Assembly: GCA_030272585.1 (NCBI GenBank) | Contig: BSYQ01000010.1 | Span: forward strand, 4,464,001-4,528,000 | DNA length: 64,000 bases | Origin: Bryopsis sp. KO-2023 | Taxonomy: Eukaryota; Chlorophyta; Ulvophyceae; Bryopsidales; Bryopsidaceae | Direction of reading: 5' to 3' | Shown here: positions 35,057 through 45,500 of the stretch, piece after piece | How positions within the stretch are numbered: position 1 is the stretch's first letter | How the letters are laid out: each line of letters begins with the position of its first letter | Program-made: the position numbers and the translations under genes | The notes under the pieces: generated by a model | Told to the model about the DNA's origin: nothing | What the model saw: the letters and a program-made list of their open reading frames with translations, nothing else | Database searches by the model: none

Positions 35057-37444
35057 TCATGTCTTGTCTCGTTCCTTGGGTGAAAACCGACACAAGCGTC
35101 GACAACGCGATGGGGTTACGTTGGGCTTTGATTCGATGTGGAACTCCATCAGGTGCGTCTGTTCCAAGTCGTCGAAACTCAGTACAAAGCAATCCTTGTT
35201 CTCCAAGCACACTTGTCGAATCCCAGCCCCCATTTCCTCACTCAAAGTCGATCCCAGGTGCACATCTTCGACCCATGCATCATTGTCAGCAAAAGCAAAT
35301 CGACTGGGTGAACTGTACTCATCACTCATTTCATGGATACCTCCTCCAAGACCAATCTGTTCCAATATTGCATCCAACTCTTCGAGCTCACTGCTTCCTG
35401 ACGACTCTGTGAATACTGACAACTCATCCTCTTCACTCAAAGTAGCTCGGCTCTGGGACTCCTCCATTACCAATCGTCTCCCTCTTTGTTTTACTCGCAC
35501 CGACCCACCCAGGGTATAAACTCCAGTCACAAAATTTGCTGATGCTTTCGATTGTCGCAACCAATCTTGTCCCAGCAACACATCATACGAACCATTAGCT
35601 TCCATCTTCCTTAACGACGTCTCTCCCGATGCGTGCTCCACTGAAATCGTCACTGGCGGTGTCTGACCCAATGGCCGCTCAAACTTCCCGTTTGCCAGCT
35701 CTATTTTTGGGTCGCGGTATTCCAGGTTCGTAAGTCGCAGCTCATCCGCACATTTTTTGTCGATCAGGGAGTGTGACGAGCCGGGATCCAAAATCATCCT
35801 GCGCACTTGTTTTCCTTCCAGCATGCATCGAGCTTTGATGGGGGCTGAAGCTCGCAGCCCTACAGCCTCCGACTCCGCCATTTCTTGATCTGCTGGGGCC
35901 GATCCCTCTGGTACTGTCGCTGGAGCATCGTCTTTCTTTTTCGCCTTTCGTGGGGCAGGGCCAACTGATTCGCGGATCGCTAACACAATCTGGGAATACA
36001 TCTCCCGTTTAGTATGCCCTTTCAACAGAGATAGTGGAATGTGCCAGTTTTGCTCAATGTGTGCTCGCCATGATTCCTTCAACACGGGTTTCTTGCGCAG
36101 CCTAGGTCCACTTGATCCCGCTTCTCCTTTCCTGCGTTTCGTCGACGTTACCCTGGCTACTGGCCGATCCACAGATGCTACCTCGTCCTCTGACTGATCC
36201 TCAGACCATTCTCGCTCCTCGTCGTCTGTGGACACCTCCGAACTCGTGTCAAAGCGAACTCTCGCATCACGTGCTGTAGGCGTCGACCGGCGGCTCTGTG
36301 CGTGACTCTGGCACTCATTGGCGTAATGTCCCTTCTCTCCACACGCGAAGCATGTAATCCAACGACGGGGACCCAAATCGTTTTTGTTAGGCTCCGTAAC
36401 AAAGGGGGGAATGGGCCGCTTTGACTCTGCTCTTCCATCCTTTCCCAGGGGATCTCGCACTTCCGAGCGTCGAGGGGGCACTCGATCCGCGCCATCGTAC
36501 CTCGGCGTCTGTTGGTTAGTACTTAGCGGTCGCTGAGAGTATCGTTCCTCCTGTGACTCCTCAGTCCGTCTGGGGGTATATCTTCGCTGTCGACCCTGTC
36601 CTCGTCGTGACTTGTCTGCACCCGAGTCGTTAACGTGGTTCGATCTGTATCTGCGGTTCGAGACATCGGGGATTCGAGTCTCTGCGAGCGCACTTTGTGC
36701 TAGTGACAGTTGCCCTACTGCCTTCACCAAATCATTCACAGTTGCATCATGGGCTGGGAAATGATCATAGTCCTGGTCCAATGGTGTGGACTTGCCACTG
36801 GCCAGCAGCAATGCTTTTTCCTTCTTTTCCGCGGCTGCACATGCTTCATCAGCTGTGGTAAACCCTTCGAAGTAAACAGCCTCCCTTAAACGCCATCGCA
36901 GTCCTCGAACCCATCCGTGCAGGTTCCCTTCTACGGTCTGCACTGCCGAGTACTGGAGAATTCTAACCAGCCTCTCGTAGTATTCTTGCACACTCTCTTG
37001 GGACCGTTGTTGTAACCTCGCTAGACCCTCTGCCACCTGAGCTTCCAAATCTGGAGGCTGAAACCTTTTCAAGAACGCGGCTCTAACCTGGGTCCACTCC
37101 AACTGCACAGCATCAACGCCCACAGACCTCCGACCATTGGACCCGCCTGTACCACTCTGTACACTCTCGACTTCACTGTCGTCACTGTTTGCAAACAACC
37201 CTCGTAACTGGCCGACAGAACCTCGGGAACTCTGGGAACGGTGAGTCGTGGTGTGCTGCAACACGCTTTTCGCCTGGTAGGCATCAAACCATGCCTCTGC
37301 CTTTTTGCGTAGAGCGAGACCGAATATAGCCACTTTACGATGGCTGTCGACCACCTGATTAGCAGTAAAAGCGCGCTCCAGGTGTTGGAGCCAACGCTGG
37401 GGGGACTCGTCTTCCCCAGAAAAGGGCCTTGGAGTATACTTCAT
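35057..37444 (-). CDS. Gag-like polyprotein of the LTR fossil
   Basis: The main frame inside the LTR element, about 795 residues. In order it has a capsid-like helical region (FSGEDESPQRWLQHLERAF, AWFDAYQ), an Arg/Ser-rich linker, one CCHC zinc knuckle (CFACGEKGHYANEC, spacing C-X2-C-X4-H-X4-C) and an acidic/basic linker. Next is a retropepsin-like stretch (RMILDPGSSHSLIDKK, with a DxGSS-type active site written DPGSS). A short tail looks like the region that precedes a reverse transcriptase. Treated as a fossil of the surrounding element, not a host gene. Confidence 0.85.
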   Translation of the reverse strand: MKYTPRPFSGEDESPQRWLQHLERAFTANQVVDSHRKVAIFGLALRKKAEAWFDAYQAKSVLQHTTTHRSQSSRGSVGQLRGLFANSDDSEVESVQSGTGGSNGRRSVGVDAVQLEWTQVRAAFLKRFQPPDLEAQVAEGLARLQQRSQESVQEYYERLVRILQYSAVQTVEGNLHGWVRGLRWRLREAVYFEGFTTADEACAAAEKKEKALLLASGKSTPLDQDYDHFPAHDATVNDLVKAVGQLSLAQSALAETRIPDVSNRRYRSNHVNDSGADKSRRGQGRQRRYTPRRTEESQEERYSQRPLSTNQQTPRYDGADRVPPRRSEVRDPLGKDGRAESKRPIPPFVTEPNKNDLGPRRWITCFACGEKGHYANECQSHAQSRRSTPTARDARVRFDTSSEVSTDDEEREWSEDQSEDEVASVDRPVARVTSTKRRKGEAGSSGPRLRKKPVLKESWRAHIEQNWHIPLSLLKGHTKREMYSQIVLAIRESVGPAPRKAKKKDDAPATVPEGSAPADQEMAESEAVGLRASAPIKARCMLEGKQVRRMILDPGSSHSLIDKKCADELRLTNLEYRDPKIELANGKFERPLGQTPPVTISVEHASGETSLRKMEANGSYDVLLGQDWLRQSKASANFVTGVYTLGGSVRVKQRGRRLVMEESQSRATLSEEDELSVFTESSGSSELEELDAILEQIGLGGGIHEMSDEYSSPSRFAFADNDAWVEDVHLGSTLSEEMGAGIRQVCLENKDCFVLSFDDLEQTHLMEFHIESKPNVTPSRCRRLCRFSPKERDKT

Positions 37445-37721
37445 CGGACTACCTCGTCCAATATCCTTTTTTTCACGTCACACCGACTTCAGCGACTCAT
37501 ACACACGGCACACGCTGTGCACCCAATACCAACGACTGCTTTTCCTTTCCGAAGATGAACAACAACAACACAACAAAGTCGTGTCGGAACCACGTCTCAC
37601 ACGCACAGCACGCCTGGCTGCTACGGCCCTCCTTCGACTTATCGACCTTTCGTTACGCTTGTTCCTCGTTGCGTTGTCCTTCCAGCCTTTCGGACCGCTG
37701 TTCCCCTTCTTGGCCACCAAC

Positions 37722-37865
37722 TGAACAAGGGGGATGGTCTCACAGCGTATAGGCAACTCCAAAGGGGCAGTGGATTACAAGACAACACAATCACTTTAAT
37801 ATCCGTTCATCCCCACAACCGTACCGCTCACCAGTACTGCCACGTTGGTGTTCTGCCCACTTACA
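37722..37865 (-). repeat. LTR, 5' copy of the retrotransposon
   Basis: 144 bp, identical by eye to the copy at 34779-34922. Followed on the plus strand by the target duplication GTGGG at 37866-37870. Confidence 0.9.
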
Positions 37866-37879
37866 GTGGGTGGTTCGCA

Positions 37880-40243
37880 ATGGCATTCGCGCGTTCACAA
37901 AGCTCAATCGCCCAAGTAGATGATGACTGTGCGCTGGCCTCCAACGGTTCAAATCGATGCGGGTTCCCGTCGTGCCTTCAATCGGTGCTGGCTCGTTCCC
38001 TTGTCCATAGGCCACGTGAGTCTGCGCCTTGTGCGGATCGCAGCAGTTGTTGTCGCTTTTCTGAAGAAAAGCAGGAGGGAATTGGCGTGAGGTACGACTG
38101 GCGGGTTGCCCACGTTTGTCCCGCTTGTGTCAGCACGGCGAGTGCTGGTTCTCCAACTCGTCCTTCTCAGCGAAAAAAACGACTATGTTTCTGAGCGTAT
38201 GCATAACCTGGAACAACTGCAAGAGTTGCTGCAGTCTAATACCCACCCAGTTGCTGCTTTGTTCTGTCAAGGGCTCTTTCGACGACAGTTTTCGATACGC
38301 AGCAACTGGAGTCGCTTAGGCTTCCGTTGTTTCTTTTCCTTGCAAGTTTTACTCGGACGCAATGAACGACCACGAGTGTTCGACGCATTCGGGTGACCTT
38401 TGTTAAGTTCGCTGGGAAGCGTGTGTGTTTATTGGCGTTGCGTGGAAATGCAAGAAATCCTTGCGAAATGCTATCCAAATCCTCGATTGCGCATGTGCGA
38501 TGTCGTGTCGCTTTGATGGTGTGATATTTTTTGAGCGTGATCTTGGAATTGCCTTCAGGGGCTTGCCCAGCACTGAGCTGAAATAGGAGACATCATAAAC
38601 TTCTTCACCCTGTGCATCAATTGGGAGTGCTAATTTTTGGGCTCTTGCCAGTGAAATCGAGTGGCCGCGATGTACAGGATGAGTAAGTCAAGAAAATGAA
38701 TGCTCCCCCTGTTCCCCCATTACACCCCTTAATGAACTGCATCTTGAAATTATTCCAAGCTCATTTCAAGAAGATTATTTTCGCCACAACCTATCTATCC
38801 TATTGATATATTTTTATTTTTTGAGGGTGGGGGGGAAGAATCTCTTGAAATCCTGAAGCACCATAACAAACCGAGTGAATCCTGTGTGACGATTGATTGG
38901 TTGTGAAGAAAACTAGACAATGCAATCCATCCTTATCCTTTTAACACCTCTTTGCATCAGAACCTCAGTAGCATTTTCTGTAAAATCCAAGCAAAATCAC
39001 TATTTACTTAATCAGTTTCTGTTTACTGTTTTTTTCCCAGAATTGCCTACAATTCCCGAAGGTTGTGAGTTTTGCCCTCCTGGGGACATGAAGTCCAAGG
39101 GGGCCAGAGTCACAAAAAAATTGAGGAAATTTTTATCCAGAAAGGCTGACAAGCAAGTAGTTAAAGGTTTGACAAAGGAGGTTCTTGACAAAGCTATTAA
39201 AAGGGAACTCAGCTACAAGTCATCGCCCTCCAAAGCTTCTCAAGCACTCAACTGGATCGGGACCAAGATCAACCGAAGGTCAAAAATAGTGCCGATCGTG
39301 GCAGGTAAGAGGATCCATTCCAGAATCTACCTCGCGTGCGCTGGCGTTTTTGCTTCCTTGGTTTTTTCCCGGGAATAGAAATATGAAAGGATGATTTGCA
39401 GATTGCATGGGATGAATGGAGCAGCATGTGCTTCCACAAGTGAGTGTCTGATATGGAATTGGTGGTTTCAGTTTGGGATGAGAATGACTGGGACCGTGAG
39501 GCTGAAGGAAACTTGGACAATTGTTCTTGCGCTGGACCGTTGCTGTGCAACCCGGAGACCTCCACTGGGGACAAGCATCGGCGGAGTACCAAAACAAGAA
39601 TGGCAGTCAAAGGTAGAGAGGAAATTCCTGCCCCTCCCACCCCCCCCAAAGAATAAATACAGCAGCCACAACCTTGTAGATAGATCGGAATTTTTCTGTT
39701 TGTTTCTCGGGGTGCATTTTCTGTTTGAATCACTTGCTCCTGAATGCTGCGAGTTACAACCAGGCTGCTGAATGTCTGACATAGGGGGCTGTCCCGACGA
39801 ATTTAAGTTTGTTTGTGTGTTTGTCCGTTCTCAAGGTAGAAAAATCAAATATGCGGTGACCAACGGCCCAGTCAGACTGGCTAAGGTGTGTGCAAGAAAA
39901 GTGAGGCAGCGATCCTGGGAGGGGGATTTCTTTAGTGATATCCAGAATAAGGACAGGTAAGGAAAAGAATTGCTCAAATGTCGACAACAAGTCCAAAGTA
40001 CGGATGCAAAATAAAATATACATAGAGAGATCCAAAGTTGCAACTGAAACTGTATCCACCCAAGAAACATCACTGAAATACACAAATCTTTCGCTTTTTT
40101 TTTCTTTTTGCTTGGGACGTTTGAAAGAAATGAAATGTTATTGCAACATATATATATATATTCGTTTCAAGACACCGCAACTTGGGTACACTGTGTTGAA
40201 AAAGGATGTGTTTGGCAGGTTTTATGAGGTTTTGGGAGCGTAA
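37880..40243 (+). CDS. Unknown basic protein, possibly plastid-targeted
   Basis: Exons 37880-38015, 39041-39304, 39472-39612, 39836-39956 and 40219-40243 all join in phase, giving about 229 residues. ATG at 37880 opens MAFARSQSSIAQVDDDCALA, a Ser/Ala/Arg-containing sequence that could be a transit peptide; its donor (CAC then GTGAGT) is strong. The second exon has CEFCPPGDMKSKGARV and a long Lys-rich helix (KKLRKFLSRKADKQVVKGL). The third has WDENDWDREAEGN and CSCAGPLLC. The protein ends DRFYEVLGA. If the last donor (GACAG then GTAAGG) is not used, a stop follows at once, at 39958-39960. No family was recognised; Cys pairs and strong basicity suggest RNA or metal binding, which is only a guess. 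The ATG lies nine bases beyond the LTR insertion's target duplication. Confidence 0.65.
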
Positions 40244-41879
40244 TGTTTCCGGCAGCCTCTGTGCCGAGTGCCCAGGGACAATAGATATGTACATCTTGTC
40301 GAAATTCAAAGTGTTCTTGTTTCGTTTCCCCTGTGTTTGTTTTATGTTCGTTGTTGTTTTTTTTTCGATGCTTAAAAAATCGTGACTAATTGTCTGGAGA
40401 GAAAAGAGTTGGCCACCCCACAGGAATTCAGTAAGTGAAGGAGAGAGCTGTGGGGTCAACCCTCAGTCAATTTACTGGATTGGGGAGGGTGCGGGGGGGG
40501 GTTGTGGTGAGCAGTTTGCCGCGGGGGGAGAGGAGGGGGGGGGCGGTAGGGAGGGAGTTTGGGGTGGCAGCCTCTTTTCTCTATTTCGAGTTACTCTTAT
40601 TCATCCAGGGAGCTTCAGGGCCCTGTCTTGGGAGAGAAACAAAAAGTGTACCATACGGTTGCGTGATAGAAACGCACGCGTGCACGGTTTTGTTGGGAGA
40701 CAAAAGTTCCAAGATCAATTCAGTAAAAGAAAGGAAAACAAAAAAAAGGGAAACAGGGGGGTTTGCTCGGTGACGAGTTTTTCACCACAATCATTTGGAA
40801 AAAGCAAAAAGGATATATGTGTATATATATTATATATATATGTATAAATTGGAAAAGGAGAACGCAAGGATTTCAATGTCTCCGGGTGGGGTTGCGGGAA
40901 GGATCTTTTAAAAAAACACTTGTGAGAGTTTTATTAAAAAAAATGAAAGGTATAATTGGGGGGGGGGGAGGGGTTCCGATTTGTTTCGGTTGGTTGTTTG
41001 TTCGATTTTGGGGAGTTTTATGTGTGATTGATTTTTTATTTTGCACACACACACACAAAAAGCATGAGGCTTGAGATCTAATACAGTGTTTAATTTACAA
41101 ATCCCTGGCTTACGTATATATGACTTGGGGCTACAAACAGGGATGCAAGAGAGTTCGGGGGAAAAAAAAAATTCATCGTGGTGATGGGGAGTATTGGATT
41201 AGTTAGGAATGGGGTGAAAGCTTATATTTGGTGAAAAAAGAAGGTACTTGTTTGTGGGGGCAAAAAAAAGTGATTTGCTTCTTCAGAGTTGATTCGGAAG
41301 ATTTGTCGTTTGAGATGGATTGAAGAGAACCGGCATCGGGGGACTTGGGGTGCATAAGCTGTATTCAGGGGGATCTTCAGCCATCATCGGCTTTTGTTGG
41401 TTCCTTGCGGAATGGCTATGTAATAATAATGATGTTCATCTCACAATATGTTGTTTTTGAACATTATTCGCGTCATGGACTTTGTCTGGGTGGTGCTGTG
41501 AGCAAATGTTGGTGTTGTTTTTCGCGGAGCTCTAAAACTATGCATTAAAATAGTCCCAGATTGGTGCACCCTCCTCCATCCTCACTCGATTGGTTGTCCG
41601 TGGCAAGTGTTTTGTTGTGTAGCATTACTGTGTGCAGATATGGATGTGGGAAGCTCCAGGCCAGTGAGTTGCATTTGAGCCAAAATAGTTTTTTCATTAC
41701 TGATTACTGATTACCCCTGAATGTTCGATCGGGTTTGTATCAAGTGCATGCCATTGACTGGCCCCAGATATTTCAAAGTGTGCTTTCAGCTGCTGCATGA
41801 ATCCCTATGATTGTCATAATTCCTGAGACCATCAATCGGTTGTGTCTTCTTGGTGATCGGTCGATGGTGAGGTGGTGGG
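40244..41879. other. AT-rich and G-run-rich non-coding stretch
   Basis: The 3' flank of the unknown gene. It has poly-G runs (40493-40547 and around 40960), an AT palindrome TATATATATTATATATATAT near 40823, and poly-A tracts. No gene was found. Confidence 0.55.
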
Positions 41880-42590
41880 ATCCTGCAGCGCAACCTGTCA
41901 CCAGGCTTTCAATCCGGCTGGCAGTTGGACTCAGTTAAGGGTCAACCCCAGTCAACCGGTGGATGCCACACCATGGTATATCTAACTATGACATCCACCA
42001 AACTCGACACGTGCCTCCAGTTTTTCCATCCCTTGGGCACCGGCCACCAAAGGAGAATCAATGGGTGTGTCATTCAAATGAGATTCCCCCACTTGACCCT
42101 GTGATTGGCAGCGCATCTTCATTAAAGCCCTGCTGGATCGGTCAAATCTCATGGGTCAAAGCCCCAGTCAAATATGGGTCAGGATTGGCAGGTCTGCTCA
42201 TACATGTGAATTGATACCTTGGTGCATGTGATTGTGCAGGGACCCCTTCGGTGCGACACAGGTCGTCCAGGGGTGGATGCTTGGACGCGGTTTCTCACCG
42301 ATGAGGTAAATTTGCCACCAGGCACTTGTGTTTTGCCCGACCTGGGTGTGGGTGATGTACTGTGCCAGCATGGAGTACAGGAACCGCTCAATTGGCTCTT
42401 TGATGTGTGGAATAGTTGCCGTGACCAAGCAATGTGGGGCGCCACACTTTTTATTGAGGAGCCATGGTGAGAGCCTTTTCGTTGCATGTTTCTATGTTGC
42501 CAGCTCCTGTAGTTTCGATTTGTTTTGTGCGAATCCTTTTCGAAAAGGAAGGCATTCTCCTGGTGATTCTCACTGAGAGCATTCGTCTTT

Positions 42591-42631
42591 TGCCAGTGCC
42601 AGTGCCAGTGCCAGTGCCAGTGCCAGTGCAG
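42591..42631 (+). repeat. Hexanucleotide microsatellite (TGCCAG)6
   Basis: Six perfect TGCCAG units followed by TGCAG. Every unit ends in a CAG that could act as a 3' splice site. Only the final TGCAG, one base shorter, gives the mTERF-like frame when joined to the phase-2 donor at 42466. Confidence 0.8.
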
Positions 42632-43124
42632 CACTGGGGCTGGCCACTCACAAGGTATAGCTTTTCGGCTTTTCCTGAAAGCGGGGCTTTCGTTTTCCCG
42701 GGTACGTCTGGAAACCATGAAAGAATCGTTTCGGTGTTTGATTTCGCTGGGGATTAGCCAAGACATGTACAAAGAAATGGTGTGTCGATCGCCGTTCATC
42801 CTGGGCCAAGGTCCGCAAGGGCTGAGGGAGAAAATTGATTTCACCACCGAGGTTATGAAAAGGAAAGTGGATGAAATCGCGCGTTGGTCGCCGTATTTGA
42901 CTTATTCTTTGGAGAGGAGGATAATGTACAGGGCGGCCATCAAATTGTCGACAGGGGAGGATTTGACCGGACTCAGTCTGAGGAACTTCATGCTCCAATC
43001 CCATGTGAAACTCTGCAGAAGATACAAGAAGGACCACATCGATCGGCTCACCGAATGGTGGCAAGGTCTGACCAAACAAGAAAAATGGGAGGCGGTTGAA
43101 AAGCAGAAATTCATGGAAGGATAG
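42632..43124 (+). CDS. C-terminal fragment of an mTERF family protein
   Basis: An open stretch ending at 43124 that reads as the last mTERF repeats: FRLFLKAGLSFSRVRLETM, RCLISLGISQDMYKEMVCR, SPFILGQGPQGLREKIDF and RWSPYLTYSLERRI. It ends in a basic C-terminus (LCRRYKKDHIDRLTEWW, then KQKFMEG). mTERF proteins are organellar nucleic-acid-binding helical repeats (family knowledge). No N-terminal mTERF exons were found upstream, where Munc13-derived blocks lie instead. The exon 42240-42466 (DLGVGDVLCQHGVQEPLNW) may belong to it or to the duplicated block. It is either a 5'-truncated copy or the 3' end of a fused transcript. Confidence 0.65.
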
Positions 43125-44276
43125 GTCTGTATAGTGTTTTTATTCCTTTTTTTTGGGGGGGGGGAGGGGTCCAAGGAAAAAATGGAGGGCTGCTTTATTT
43201 CCACGAGCTGAAAGAACTGCGGTTTTCGGTTTGTGATTTTGGGAGGTGAAAAATTAGAGGTCTTTTTTAAACCCGCTTGATGGCTGTCCGGAGATATTGT
43301 GTTGAAAACATGCTCTGACAGAATGGATTGGGGCGGCATTTTCACCACATCTTCAGGATAATATTTTGAGTTAGAGATGCCTTGTTTTCGAAATTGAACT
43401 TCAGTTGAAGAAAAGCCTTTTCATTTTTTTTGGACTTTTTTGAAACATTTTCTCCGAGGTGTTGATGCGCCCATTTTTATGTTTATGGGTTGACTGGATG
43501 TTAGTCAGATGCAAGGATAAATTATCTACCGTCTGTAAGAGAACACCTTTTTGTAAGGTCAGTATCTGCTTGTCGAGAAGCAACTGTGTAGAATAACTGC
43601 CTTTAAAAGAGGTTGAAAGCCCCGCACAACCCATCCACTGTGCAAATGAGCGATATCGACGAAAGTCTGCTTCTTGAAAGTGGGAATAATTTTTGCCCAT
43701 TTATGTTTGAACATCAAATCATAGTACCACCACCAAAAAAACTTTTTGCTTTGAAAACCAGTCAATTGTCTTCAGTGGTGCAGGCTGTAATGCTGAACTC
43801 GTTACAAAAGCTGCTTGAAGAAGTGGCGGATTGGGAGCAGACGCTCGCCAAGTGGCCTGGACGGCACGACTGGGCTTCGAGTGAGTTGCAACCCCACTCC
43901 CTTCTGTTTGTTCACAAAGAAAACAACCAATTTCCCGATCACAACAAAGCTCACCATCGATTGGGAGTTTCACAGTGGAAAATTCACGAAAAAGGAAAAA
44001 AAGAAAAATAGGTGGTTGGTTGTGTATTGTTTGTTCCGTTGCTGTGTCTGGAGAAAATGAAATGAAGAAATGAAAAGAAAAAAAAGAACCAGAATTCTGT
44101 GTAAGAATTGCTGGAAGATGTTGATGATTGTTTTCCGCAGCCATCCGAGGTAGCCCTCAGCAAGGACAGCATGGTGGGAGTGCAGCTCGGCCAGTTTGGC
44201 CAGGTTCCAAAGGAGCCCCTTGCTCGAAACTCCTCAGTAGCAAACATGGCATATACTGTCTACTGACCTCGGATCA

Positions 44277-45500
44277 TGTGCTGAGGAGGAGGCTTTGGGG
44301 ATTTTCAGGCTGATACGATTGTTTCCAAAAACTCAAGTTTGTACGACAGTTTTTTCTTTTCAAGTATGTGCGTGGGGTTGAGGTTTGCCTGGATGGGTTT
44401 ACTGGAAAATCCAATGTGGGCTTCTGGTCACGATGGCAAATTCAGATGGTTTCATCAATTGGCGTTCATCCTCTGCCCAACGATGTTTTCTCTTTTTCTT
44501 GGAATTAGTTTGGTGCTCAATGAATCTTTTAGTTTTGATCAAGTCTGAGCAATTCCTGTGCATCATTTTTCAAATTGTTCATGAGAAGAGTTTGTGTGAT
44601 CTGGAAATAACGTGACTTCATATTTGTTTGTCTGTCTATCAGACTGAGAAAAAGCTAATTTGAGATTTTGTTTGCTGGTGGTGTGGTGACGCATCTAATG
44701 ATGGTCAACCTCAACTGATTGAATGGGTTAGGTGCCAGATTCGGACTGAGTTGAAATAGCCCATCCATTCCCTGTAAACTGTCTTCTGTCTGGAAACATT
44801 CCGATCAATCCTAGTTGCTCACTCCCCACAGTGGTTTTGGGGGATTTTCAATCGTGGTCTCCAACTTTGCACAGGGCAGTGCTTCTGAGACAGGGGTGTT
44901 AGAAATGCATATTGGATCATAATCCAATGTGTACGTTCGAATTGCGTTTGCTTTGCGAGAAATGTATTGCAGGCAAAAGCCTCAGCAAGCAAAAAACAAG
45001 TCAAGAGATGCAAGCTGAGAACGTTGAAAATGTCTGGAAATTTGTGGTTGAAATTTGCATTTGTCGCTCCACGTCTGACGTATACACACACAGATGAATG
45101 TGTATTCATATCTCCAGAGCTGCAACACTCACACCCACTCTGAGTACCCAAAGGTATCAACGAAAAAAATCTCAAGCGAGCGTGTGTTTCTGTCTATTGG
45201 CCAGTGTTTTTTCTGTCAAACATTTCAAGAGCAGCAGTGACAATGTGTCACATTCTTTCACATTAAATCCCACAATTTTCCTGGAAAGGAACTGCCAGTG
45301 ATGGAAGTTGTTTGATGGGTCGAGAACCAAGAATAGGTTGGGCCGACAGCATATACCTCTGTCAGGAAATCTTTGTCATTGTGAGCGACAATTGACAATT
45401 GTTGCATCTTTAGATGCACCAAACACTCCTCCAAAAACTGCTCTGGCACTTCCCGGGGCTTGTTTTAAAGATCAATCGCCCCCGTTTCGAAGCATAACGC
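44277..45500. other. Intergenic stretch between convergent units
   Basis: The 3' side of the duplicated block and of the calpain gene. I see no gene, repeat or strong motif here. Confidence 0.5.

Larger units (their letters stand above)
34779..37865 (-). mobile_element. LTR retrotransposon fossil, Gypsy-like, short non-autonomous form
   Basis: A complete insertion of 3087 bp on the minus strand. Two 144-bp LTRs (34779-34922 and 37722-37865) are identical by eye, read TG...CA, and are flanked by a 5-bp duplication GTGGG (34774-34778 and 37866-37870). A purine-rich tract precedes the 3' LTR (minus strand GAGGGGGGAG), and a TGG-starting sequence follows the 5' LTR as a possible primer-binding site. 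The inside holds one long gag-like frame with a zinc knuckle and protease-like region; most of pol is not present, so it is broken as an autonomous element. Identical LTRs point to a recent insertion. Gypsy-like is inferred from the gag, zinc knuckle and protease order. Confidence 0.9.
41880..44276 (+). pseudogene. Partial rearranged copy of the Munc13-like gene
   Basis: Several blocks match exons of the gene at 10810-19323, in the same order but on the opposite strand. 41995-42060 resembles the Pro-rich exon (CCTCCAGTTTTTCCATCCC with VPPVF). 42265-42310 matches the exon ending VDAWTRFLAYE (here VDAWTRFLTDE, with its donor). 43784-43880 matches AVLLNSLRRLLGEVAEYEQ (here AVMLNSLQKLLEEVADWEQ), and its intron flank is also similar. 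44141-44276 joins the start of the next exon directly to the final residues (LARNSSVANMAYTVY then stop). All central exons are missing, and splicing the last two blocks by their own sites does not keep the homologous frame. I read it as a pseudogene, though transcription is possible. An mTERF-like segment lies in the middle. Confidence 0.75.

Noticed and set aside
39425-39439. A 15-base micro-exon in the unknown gene at 37880
   Set aside because: It is phase-compatible, but the direct junction 39304 to 39472 works without it, so it is not needed.
40815-40850. AT palindrome as an origin or terminator
   Set aside because: Simple TA repeats are common in such flanks, and no supporting features are present.
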